39,460 nt of DNA from assembly GCA_013286835.1 (NCBI GenBank), contig JABDEZ010000015.1, positions 1 to 39,460 of the forward strand, in the 5' to 3' direction. How positions within the stretch are numbered: position 1 is the stretch's first letter; each line of letters starts with the position of its first letter. This document shows, piece by piece, positions 15,331 through 23,600 of this stretch. This stretch comes from Bacteroidota bacterium (GTDB taxonomy: Bacteria > Bacteroidota > Bacteroidia > Chitinophagales > Chitinophagaceae). The notes under the pieces are model-generated. The model was not told the DNA's origin. It ran no database searches and saw only the letters and a list, made by a program, of their open reading frames with translations. The position numbers and the translations under genes are program-made.

Positions 15331-17556
15331 CTATTGCTTTATAAAGCGCGCAGTGGCTATTTTATTATTCATTGTGGTTTTTAGCAAGTAGATTCCATTG
15401 GCAAGGTGATCAACAGGTATTACTAAAGATGTCTCAGAAGTACTCAACTCCTTTACTATTTGTCCCAGAGTATTTAATATCCTGATCTCTTTCATTCCAG
15501 CATTATTATTCTCATAGTGTACAGAAATACTGGCTGTGGCTGGGTTTGGCACTATACTTACATCAGTACGGTTAGCTATACCTGGTATACCCGTGTTTCT
15601 TATATCATTAAACACAAGTTCCATCCTGTACCTGCCTTGCGATGCAGTATCAGTATTTACGGTGAAGGGATAATTTACACCATCACCAAGTAATACATAC
15701 ACATTAGTGTATGTGTCATGCAGGTACACAATCTTATTGGTGGGCAATGAGTATCCTGTAACTGCAAGATTATAATTTAGCTGCGGCAGCGATCTTATAC
15801 CTAAAGACACCACACCGCCATCGGCTATGCTATCTCCATCACGTGTATCTACATTCAGCAATACATTATCTGCCGATATAGAATATAAGTCAAACTGTGC
15901 ATTCGATATTTTATCAAGATCCCCGTTATCTCCTGCCTTTGCACTGGTGCCGGCTTTAAATTGCAGCCCCCAGGTATCCCATATGCTGTTCTCAAAAAAT
16001 GTAGTCAGCTCAAGCGTAGGCGTATTATTGGTAACCTTAAACAGGTTATTTGCAGGCGTACTTCCAGTTTTAGCAGATTCGGGAAAAGTAAGTGTTATAT
16101 CAGATGCTGTGGGATTGTGAGCTAGAAAAGCACCATTTATAGGTATCACAGTACTCGGGGAAACAGAAATGTATTGTGATCCATTGGTCGATAAAATACC
16201 TCCGTTCTGCCCTGCCGGGTTAACGATCTCAAATGCATCAAGACTATCATAGTTAGTAATGCCACTTATAGTTATCTGGGAGGGTAAAGGATTGCAAATC
16301 AGGTTCCAACCACCTGCTGGTACCGTTTCCGTAACCCCGCCTGTATTTACAAAACCGGTAGTAACCATAGTAATGCTAGAGGGAGTATAAATGCCGCCAC
16401 TGCATCCTTGTCCGGTTGCACCACGTACGAATGCAAGTATTCCATTGGAATGAGTACTACCCGAAATAGCAGAAGGAAAGGTACTACTCCCTATCGCTGT
16501 CACGCCCACATACGCCGGCGTTGTTCCGGGAGTGTAATTATAAATGGAGGGATTATTGCTGGTACATGGCCCTATATTACCAGCAGTAAGTCCTGTAATA
16601 TCAAAAAAACTGCCTAGAGCAGATATGTTCTGACTGGAAGTATATGGGTGTCCCAGCAAACGGTAACCACGTTGGCCATTTAGTTGTGTTTCTATTACTA
16701 CCTTCCCCGTTATTGTTCCGTTCATTGTACCAATGCGCGCACCGGGCATTAATATCAGACTATCATTAGTTATAAGCGTACTGCCCGATGCTACCGATAT
16801 TGCCCTTCCTGCAGCTACCGCTATTTTTGCGTTTACACTATGCCCGGTAATAGCAAAAGATGTATCTGCTATCACTCTAGAGCCTGTACCAGATACAGTC
16901 CAGTCTGCACTAAGTACACCAGTATTATTATTAGTTAAGTGATACGTTTTACTGTTCCCTGTAAAATTGTTGGGGTGCGTACCACTCCCATCTGTATGCC
17001 TGCCAAAAGTTGTGGTGCTGTTGATATTGCCCGTAGCTGCAGAATAGAATCTGGTATCATTAAAAATAAGTTCCATCCTGAAGTTACCATGAGACCCTGT
17101 ATCTGAGTTAACGGAGAAAGTATAAGTAACCCCATTGCCCAGCAGCAGGTAAGTGCTTGTGTACTTATCATGCAGGTACACTGCTTTATCTGTAGATAGC
17201 GAATCCTGAGTCACTGTAATAGTATAGGTATATAATGGCACAGAAGTAATACCTAACCGTACAACATCGCCGTCAGCCATACTGTCTGCGTCGCGTGCAT
17301 CTACGTTCAACGCTACATTGTCGCTCGAAAGAGAATATATATTAAATTGAGCATTCGATATTTTGTTCAAGTCACCATTATCTCCTGATACTTCACGAGT
17401 ACCCGGTTTCATCACAAAATCCCAATCATCCCAGAACGAGCTGTTATGTGTTACAGTAAGCACAAGCTTTGGGTAAACAATCGTTTGTGCAACAATCTTT
17501 ATGGGCAATGCAGATAGCAAGACAAGACAAAGCAAAATTACGCGGGATAGGCTCAT
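15331..17556 (-). CDS. Type IX-secreted surface protein with duplicated beta domain
   Basis: A 741-aa exported protein from ATG 17556 (MSLSRVILLCLVLLSALPIKIVAQ, signal peptide ending at AQ). Earlier in-frame starts at 17610 (TTG) and 17607 would bury the signal peptide and are rejected. The mature protein begins with a ~140-residue module (about 31-169) that recurs near 514-653, both with SGDNGDL(N/D)KISNAQF(N/D)(I/L)YS and a RMEL(I/V)FND(T/I)R end. The middle has a right-handed repeat-like region and segments such as GWNLICNPLPSQI seen in other Bacteroidota secreted proteins. The last ~76 residues (SIVPNPATASISVHY...LANGIYLLKT...ARFIKQ) form a type A T9SS sorting domain. No enzymatic motif was recognised. 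A promoter-like TAAATTTG lies 52 bases upstream. Confidence 0.8.
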   Translation of the reverse strand: MSLSRVILLCLVLLSALPIKIVAQTIVYPKLVLTVTHNSSFWDDWDFVMKPGTREVSGDNGDLNKISNAQFNIYSLSSDNVALNVDARDADSMADGDVVRLGITSVPLYTYTITVTQDSLSTDKAVYLHDKYTSTYLLLGNGVTYTFSVNSDTGSHGNFRMELIFNDTRFYSAATGNINSTTTFGRHTDGSGTHPNNFTGNSKTYHLTNNNTGVLSADWTVSGTGSRVIADTSFAITGHSVNAKIAVAAGRAISVASGSTLITNDSLILMPGARIGTMNGTITGKVVIETQLNGQRGYRLLGHPYTSSQNISALGSFFDITGLTAGNIGPCTSNNPSIYNYTPGTTPAYVGVTAIGSSTFPSAISGSTHSNGILAFVRGATGQGCSGGIYTPSSITMVTTGFVNTGGVTETVPAGGWNLICNPLPSQITISGITNYDSLDAFEIVNPAGQNGGILSTNGSQYISVSPSTVIPINGAFLAHNPTASDITLTFPESAKTGSTPANNLFKVTNNTPTLELTTFFENSIWDTWGLQFKAGTSAKAGDNGDLDKISNAQFDLYSISADNVLLNVDTRDGDSIADGGVVSLGIRSLPQLNYNLAVTGYSLPTNKIVYLHDTYTNVYVLLGDGVNYPFTVNTDTASQGRYRMELVFNDIRNTGIPGIANRTDVSIVPNPATASISVHYENNNAGMKEIRILNTLGQIVKELSTSETSLVIPVDHLANGIYLLKTTMNNKIATARFIKQ
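15598..16017 (-). repeat. Second copy of the duplicated domain in the T9SS protein
   Basis: Encodes residues about 514-653 of the 741-aa protein (TPTLELTTFFENSIWDTWG... to RMELVFND). It matches the copy at 17050-17466 along its whole length with identical landmarks (GDNGDL, ISNAQF, YLHDTY, LLGDGVNY). Confidence 0.75.
17050..17466 (-). repeat. First copy of the duplicated domain in the T9SS protein
   Basis: Encodes residues about 31-169 (KLVLTVTHNSSFWDDWD... to RMELIFND). It is diverged from, but clearly collinear with, the copy at 15598-16017, indicating an old internal duplication. Confidence 0.75.
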
Positions 17557-17607
17557 CAAAACTTTATTGCGTAAAAATATTATTATACATATCGTGTTGT
17601 AAAACAT

Positions 17608-17615
17608 CAAATTTA
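17608..17615 (-). promoter_or_regulatory. Putative -7 promoter element of the T9SS protein gene
   Basis: Read on the minus strand this is TAAATTTG, an exact TAnnTTTG match. At the 19-base distance the upstream triplet is TTT, not TTG. It would start transcription near 17601, about 45 bases before the ATG at 17556. Confidence 0.5.
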
Positions 17616-17866
17616 AGTATAAAACTATTCCAGAAAATAAAATTTATGAGTTAATTTAATGGTTAATCTGGCAGTAGTTGCAGGCATAAACTTAACTCTG
17701 ATGCACCCATTCTTTTTCCAATAGAATTATGTTATTTTTATAGGGTTATTTTACCTTTACCGTAAATAAAAAAAGCCGAACAAAATTTTATTTTTATTGT
17801 CTTCCTCTGTGTACTTTTAACCGTTATATTATATAGTAAGCAATAGATTATTAATTATCGTAGTGG
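17616..17866. other. Divergent intergenic region between the T9SS protein and the response regulator
   Basis: A gene-free, very AT-rich stretch between divergent genes. Only near-matches to the -7 consensus occur on the plus strand (TACCTTTA and TACTTTTA near 17754 and 17811), neither with a properly spaced TTG. No other structure was seen. Confidence 0.5.
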
Positions 17867-18523
17867 ATGTTACAAGAATTTATAACAGTTGCCTACGCTG
17901 ATGACCATGCTTTAGTAAGAAATGGCATCAGCAGTATTTTGAATAATGTTGGCGGTATAAAAGTGGTCATTCAGGCTCGCCATGGTATAGAGTTAATATC
18001 TAAGATTCAAAATGCTCCGGAGCTGCCAGATATTTGCCTTTTAGATATTAATATGCCAGAGATGGATGGTTTTGAAACCATCCTCAATTTGAAAAAAAAC
18101 TGGCCACAAATGAAAATATTAGTACTTACAGTTTTTGATTCAGATCTTTATATCACAAGAATGATAAGGTATGGAGCTAGTGGTTATTTACTAAAAAGCA
18201 GCGACCCTGAGGAGTTAAAAGCTGCTTTGATCAGTGCTTATAAGTCAGGCTATTATTATGCCGATGCCAATACCAATGAATTGATGGAGCAAGTAAAAAA
18301 CAAAGAAATTGCAATGCCCGTTGTTTCTGATGGTGAGGCCTTATTTTTAAAATACATATGCACAGAAAAAAGCTATGTAACTATTGCTGAAACTTTAGAT
18401 ACATCTCTTGAAACTATAAATAGCTACCGGGATAGTATTTATCAAAAATTTGAAATGAATAACCGAACTAATCTTGCGTTATTAGCAATGCAGCTCGGAA
18501 AAGCCGATATTGAAACAAAGTAA
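17867..18523 (+). CDS. NarL/FixJ-type response regulator
   Basis: A 218-aa DNA-binding response regulator. The receiver domain (1-120) has the acidic pocket D12/D13 (YADDHALVRNGI), phospho-acceptor D60 (CLLDINMPEMDGF), switch T88 (LVLTVFD) and K110 (YLLKSS). The C-terminal domain is a LuxR-like helix-turn-helix (YVTIAETLDTSLETINSYRDSIYQKF); its first helix lacks the usual LTxRE opening, so it is somewhat diverged. Its probable partner kinase is encoded 1.2 kb downstream on the same strand, with a lipoprotein and a 7-TM protein between. The target genes are unknown; the divergent T9SS protein gene is a candidate by position only. Confidence 0.88.
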   Translation: MLQEFITVAYADDHALVRNGISSILNNVGGIKVVIQARHGIELISKIQNAPELPDICLLDINMPEMDGFETILNLKKNWPQMKILVLTVFDSDLYITRMIRYGASGYLLKSSDPEELKAALISAYKSGYYYADANTNELMEQVKNKEIAMPVVSDGEALFLKYICTEKSYVTIAETLDTSLETINSYRDSIYQKFEMNNRTNLALLAMQLGKADIETK

Positions 18524-18560
18524 AAAGTAGTTTTGAACTCTCTCTCAAAAATCAATACTT

Positions 18561-19112
18561 ATGAAAAAGTTACAACGGTTACTTATTGTTATTGCAGGTT
18601 TCAGTTTTATAACATCATGCTGCCACCCCGCCCCACCCACAAACTGCTCAGCGCAGGCCGACTATCAAAAAAGGAATATGGGCACCGGACATAGACCTGG
18701 TAATGGTGCAGCAAGCTCTGCGTTCATCCCAATGGATTCTGCAAATAAAATGATAGGTAGTTACCTGGCAAGTGTAAATGCTCCCGCTACTGATACTGCC
18801 TTAGACTGCGTTATTATAGATGCAGATATGCTAAGGTCTTATCTCAATGACACTTGCAACGGTAAAATAAAGAATGTAAAACTTATGCTTGCTCATACGC
18901 TCAATTATATCAATACAGGTCATGGGGGACAGTATGCCGGTTATCAGCCAAATGCGCTTACAATAATTGTATCGGGATACGATGCCACAGGAAATTACGT
19001 TTTGGCGGCAGGAAATACAGTGCTTGATCAAGGTCAACCATGCCCATCATATTGTCCGCCCGCCGGAGCTGCAAACAATAATATGATTATCTCAAGTCCA
19101 AGAAAGCAGTAA
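18561..19112 (+). CDS. Predicted lipoprotein of the two-component module
   Basis: A 183-aa protein I do not recognise. A signal segment (MKKLQRLLIVIAGFSFITSC) ends in a lipobox ITSC with Cys20 (Cys21 follows), so it is probably a lipid-anchored periplasmic or surface protein. The mature part is polar with several cysteines (C28, and CPSYC near the C-terminus) and contains FIPMDSANKMIGSYLASV followed by a beta-rich region (VIIDADMLRSYL, ALTIIVSGYDATGNYVLAAGN). It lies 37 bases after the response regulator and five bases before the 7-TM gene. It may be a ligand-binding or signal-modulating component of the module, by position only. Confidence 0.65.
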   Translation: MKKLQRLLIVIAGFSFITSCCHPAPPTNCSAQADYQKRNMGTGHRPGNGAASSAFIPMDSANKMIGSYLASVNAPATDTALDCVIIDADMLRSYLNDTCNGKIKNVKLMLAHTLNYINTGHGGQYAGYQPNALTIIVSGYDATGNYVLAAGNTVLDQGQPCPSYCPPAGAANNNMIISSPRKQ

Positions 19113-19117
19113 ACACA

Positions 19118-19765
19118 TTGTCTTTCTACTTTGTATATGTATATTTATTCCTGTTACTTGTAGCTGCAATTGTTTCCGTTGTGCGGTTTACAGTTGTAGA
19201 TCAGGCTGCAAAGGTTTTTTGTATTCTGATGGTATGCACATGCGTGTCTGAAATTTTGGCTCTCTATGTTTCTTACGTATTTCGTAATAATCTTGCAGTG
19301 TTTGCTGTATTCGACATCATACAAATGGTATTAACGTGTTTGTATTTTAACTATAGCATAGACATATTCTATAAATGGAATCTTGGAATTCATTTTGGAG
19401 CTGTTTCTGTTATACTAGGTATTTTAAATATTCTGTACCTGCAACCTATAAACACGTTTAATACATACTTTCTCATATACGAATCTTATACTATCATTGC
19501 CATGTCATTATTTTCATTTTTCCGTCTACTCTTGATGCATGAGCAATTAAAAATAAAATATTATATACATTTTTGGATACCAGTATGTCTTGTCTTTTTG
19601 TGGAGTGCAACGCTATCCAGCAGAGTGCTTAACGATTATTTCATGAAAAGACAGGTAAGTTATTTATGGATCATGGAACTTATTGTGCTGTCAATTAATA
19701 TACTAGTTTACAGCTCTATTGGTTTTTTATACTACTACTACCCCAAAATGAAAGAAAAATGCTAG
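19118..19765 (+). CDS. Seven-transmembrane protein of unknown function
   Basis: A 215-aa integral membrane protein. Seven hydrophobic segments can be drawn (about residues 2-23, 31-55, 57-80, 88-108, 115-138, 146-170 and 180-207) with short loops and a basic C-terminal tail (PKMKEKC). The start is a TTG at 19118, five bases after the previous stop; no ATG lies near the N-terminus, and using the next Met would delete the first helix. It overlaps the histidine kinase gene by seven bases (ATGCTAG), so the two are translationally coupled. A 7-TM protein coupled to a kinase with no sensor domain suggests it is the sensor part, split from the kinase. This is inference. Confidence 0.65.
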   Translation: MSFYFVYVYLFLLLVAAIVSVVRFTVVDQAAKVFCILMVCTCVSEILALYVSYVFRNNLAVFAVFDIIQMVLTCLYFNYSIDIFYKWNLGIHFGAVSVILGILNILYLQPINTFNTYFLIYESYTIIAMSLFSFFRLLLMHEQLKIKYYIHFWIPVCLVFLWSATLSSRVLNDYFMKRQVSYLWIMELIVLSINILVYSSIGFLYYYYPKMKEKC

Positions 19766-20583
19766 CTGACAAGTATATATTACTTGTATTTATTTGTGGT
19801 ACTGTGTTGTTTGTATTGTTCGTTTTCTTTCTCATAGCTTACCTGCTGGTGCAAAAGAATAAACAGAATGTTTTTCATTTGGAAAAACAACGTATGATAT
19901 ATGACCATCAGAACAAATTGCTAAACACCAAATTGGAAGAGCAGGAGCTGGTGATGGAGCAAATATCCAAAGAGATACATGACAACCTGGGGCAGGTGCT
20001 CAGCTTCCTAAAAATGAATACGGGCATGATCAGGAAAATGGCCGTTACTGAGCAACAGGAAGCCTTGGTGGATAAGCACGCAGAATTACTTACCCAGCTA
20101 ATAAAAGACATACGGAACATAAGCCATACACTTAATAGTGATTATATTAAAGGTAAAGGACTACATGAAATTTTAAAATCCGAGTTTGAATATCTGAATG
20201 CCACAAGAAACATTAGGTGTAATGTCGAAGTCACCGGTTCCCAGAATCTGGTAAGTCCTGAAAAACAACTTATCATATACAGGATTGCACAAGAAGCAGT
20301 GCACAATACCGTAAAGCATGCCATGGCAACAGAAATTTCCATTATCCTTAATTTTGGCACTGAAGAGCTAATAATGCTTGTTAAAGACAATGGTGTTGGC
20401 TTTGACAAAGAAAAAATATTTTCCTTTGACGGAATTGGCTTTATAAACATGTTCAACCGGGCAAAACACCTTAATGGGCATCTGGATATACAGTCAGAGA
20501 GAGGCAATGGTTGCACTATTACACTCATCGCAAAATATTCTGACAATAATGCCGATCTCGAACGGGAAGATTTTTCACATTAG
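19759..20583 (+). CDS. Membrane histidine kinase of the HisKA_3 (NarX/DegS-like) type
   Basis: A 274-aa sensor kinase. One N-terminal membrane helix (6-31) is followed by a coiled coil (about 35-68) and the phospho-acceptor region EQISKEIHDNLGQ with H74. The ATPase domain has the N box QEAVHNTVKHA, G1 box DNGVGFD and G2 box GIGFINM. There is no extracytoplasmic domain, PAS or TPR sensor, so signal input must come through another protein, probably the 7-TM protein encoded by the overlapping upstream gene. The HisKA_3 type pairs with NarL-type regulators such as the one at 17867. The gene converges on the large Ig-like protein gene with 25 bases between; no clear terminator was seen there. Confidence 0.88.
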   Translation: MLADKYILLVFICGTVLFVLFVFFLIAYLLVQKNKQNVFHLEKQRMIYDHQNKLLNTKLEEQELVMEQISKEIHDNLGQVLSFLKMNTGMIRKMAVTEQQEALVDKHAELLTQLIKDIRNISHTLNSDYIKGKGLHEILKSEFEYLNATRNIRCNVEVTGSQNLVSPEKQLIIYRIAQEAVHNTVKHAMATEISIILNFGTEELIMLVKDNGVGFDKEKIFSFDGIGFINMFNRAKHLNGHLDIQSERGNGCTITLIAKYSDNNADLEREDFSH

Positions 20584-20608
20584 CAGTTGTGCCTCAAGCA
20601 ATGGAGAA

Positions 20609-23600
20609 TTATAGCACACTCAATCGCTGTACTTCTCTATTGCCCTCTCCATCTGTAATAGACAAAGTGTAAACGCCTGCAGGAAGAGATAAGTGTACCT
20701 TTGCACTTCCACCCATAAACTGTATGGGTTTCATCCACATCTGCTTTCCGCTCATGTCATACATCTCAAGTTGTATGTTGCCGGCAGGCCCCTCTATAGT
20801 CATTTCATCATATGCAGGATTAGGGTATATTTTATAATTGCTTTGGATAATTATACTGCCTACGCCCAACCCTATAGCATTGGTCAGCAATGTATCAGGG
20901 TTAGTACATACACAATTACTATGTATATACAGGCTTATTTTATCGCCTTTATTTAGCCTGTACGATTCATAAGAGCTTGAATTTGCTCCAGGTATATCTG
21001 TACCGTTTAAGCGCCATTGGTAAAGAAGGCAATTACTGCTGCCTGTGGTTATTGCAGTAAAAGTAACCAGTGTCCCGGGGTTATATGCTTGCGGGTAAAC
21101 TGTTATTGTCACAGGCGGGGCATGCAATACTTGCACACTCACTTTAATACTGTTGCTGATTGCTGTATGTATCGGTTGGCATGCAGCAGTGCTCACCACA
21201 CTGCATTGTATTACATCATTGTCTCGCAGACTGCTGCTGCTATATGTATTTGTTGTGCTTCCTACCACGGTGCCATTCAATGTCCATTTATAAACAGGGT
21301 TGCCTACATTGTTTGTAGTAGCCATAAATGTTGTCATATCGCCCGTACAAACCGTGTCCTTCGCTGTAGATATATGTATGGTTGGTGTACCACCAGAAGG
21401 TATAATAGCAACAGGTACGGTAAGTGATGTAAAACATCCGCTCAACGATAACGAAAGGGTATAGGTACCGTTGGCTGCCGTTGTGACTGGGTGTATAACC
21501 GGGCTTGGTAAATTGCTGCCAAACCCATTAGGGCCAGTCCACGTAAAGGTCACTCCTGCTGGCGTAGCTGTACAGGTAAGCTGTAGTGTATCATTTGCAC
21601 ATACAGGACTATTGCTACTTGCTGTACCAGCCGGCGTTTGCTTCACAGTTACTATAGTGCCACCTGTTAATGATGCACAACCATTCAGAACCGCTTTTGC
21701 CGTATAGCTGCCGGTAGCCGCAGTGCTGGTATTATTGACGGTTGGGTTCTGCTGCAAAGAGCTAAAACCATTTGCCCCACTCCAGATATAATTAACTCCA
21801 GCAGTAGTGCTACTGCACCCTAGGTTCAGAGGTGTGCCCGAACATAACGGACTGTTGCTGGTAAGCACCGGTGCCGCTGGTGTCGGTTTTATAACAACCA
21901 TCAATGTATCATTCACTACACAGGTATTGTAAGACACAGCAAGTGCATACTTACCCGCATTTGAAACGGCAGTGTTAATAACACTAAAATTTTGCTGCAC
22001 ACTATTAGCACCCGCCGGGCCATACCAGGCGTACGTGACAGCAGGCGTTGATGAGTTAGACACCAGCTTAAGTGTGTCCCCGACACATATGGGGCTGTTA
22101 CTGCTATAAGTAACATTTGCAGGCCCTACGTTTACAGTTATATGGGTGGTATCGCTGGCACTGCAACCATTAAGCGTTGCCTTTACAATATAGTAACCTG
22201 AGTCTGCAAGCGCAAACACCCGTGTTGCATTTTTCATAGCTGAATTAAACCCTGTCGGCCCGCTCCATGTATAAGTAGCGCCGGTAATACTAAGTGGATT
22301 AAAAGTTACGGTGGTCCCCGAGCAAACGGGGCTATTGCTGCTAATAACAGGTTTAGCAGGTGCCGCATTCACTTGTATAGTTATAGCTTCTACGGCAGGA
22401 CATACTGCATTGCTGGTGGTAAGTATATAGGTTCCTGCATTTATAGCAGAAGCATTGGGGATCACCACACTTTGCTGTGTACTGGCATACCCTCCGGGTC
22501 CTACCCAGCTATAGCTTATGCCAGGCAATGGAGGCAGACATATAATTTTAAGTGTGTCTCCCATACATACAGGACTGCTATAAGTTGCTTGCGGTGCAGC
22601 CGGCGGTGTTGCAACAGTTACATAAATACTATCCTTAGCCGTGCAGCCACCATTAGTTGCAGTTACCACATATCGGCCGCTATCTGCATATGGTATATAG
22701 GTAATAGAAGTATTCTGGATACTGGAATAATAGCCATTAGGTCCCATCCATGAATATTGTACACCTGTTGTAGCAAGGCCAGTAGTTAAGTTTATTGTAC
22801 CACCATAGCAAGTGTGTTCTGTATCTGCCATAGTAAGTACAGGACGGGCGAGCACCTTCACATTCACAGTATCTGTTAAAGAACAAATGTTACCCATGTT
22901 TACAGAAAGGGAATAACTACCGGCGTTAGAAATAATGGCATTGGGTATAGCAATGCTGCTTGTGCTGTTACTATAGCTATTGGGCCCCGTCCAGTTATAA
23001 ATAATTCCGGGGTTAGGTGCATAACCAGTAAGCTTCAGGCTGTCACCTATGCAAATGGATGTATTTCCTGTTACCAATAAACTGCTAGGCGCTGCAAGTA
23101 TAACAATATGAGTAGTATCGGCTGCTGTACAGCCATTTAGAGTAGTTGTTACAATATACATACCGGTATCAGCAAAGGCCGCAGTAGTTATTACAGGGTT
23201 TTGCGTATTGCTGTTAAAGCCACCAGGTCCCACCCAATGCCATGTAATGCCGCTACTCGCGTCGGTTCCCGAAAAGTTTATAGCTGCGCCCAGACATATA
23301 GGATTATTGCTACCAGCAACTGGTTTAACGGGCGATTGTTTTACAACAATGTTTACTGTATCAAGCGCAACGCAGTTTGTTGTAGAATCCAGCACATGCA
23401 ATATATACTTTCCAGAATCAACAAAATTTACATTTATAAACTGTAGGTTACCTGCTCCAAAATTGATTCCGGCAAGATTGGTCCACGAATAAAGTATATG
23501 GGGTGGATACGGAAAGGTACCAACTATTGCCCATCCGCTGCTTCCTGTACACAATGGACTATAATTGGTTAGTGCAGGTATAGCGGCAAGAGCGTGAATC

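Noticed and set aside
17750-17820. Promoter of the response regulator
   Set aside because: TACCTTTA and TACTTTTA are one base off consensus and have no TTG at 19 bases, which is not enough in such AT-rich DNA.
20584-20608. Terminator between the histidine kinase and the large T9SS gene
   Set aside because: The 25-base gap holds no stable stem; only short GTGC/GCAC complementarity extends into the gene.
20693-23492. Plus-strand frames of 80-140 codons opposite the 1451-aa gene
   Set aside because: They recur with the period of the Ig-like repeats and encode no recognisable sequence; the minus-strand reading has a signal peptide, repeated domains and a sorting tail.
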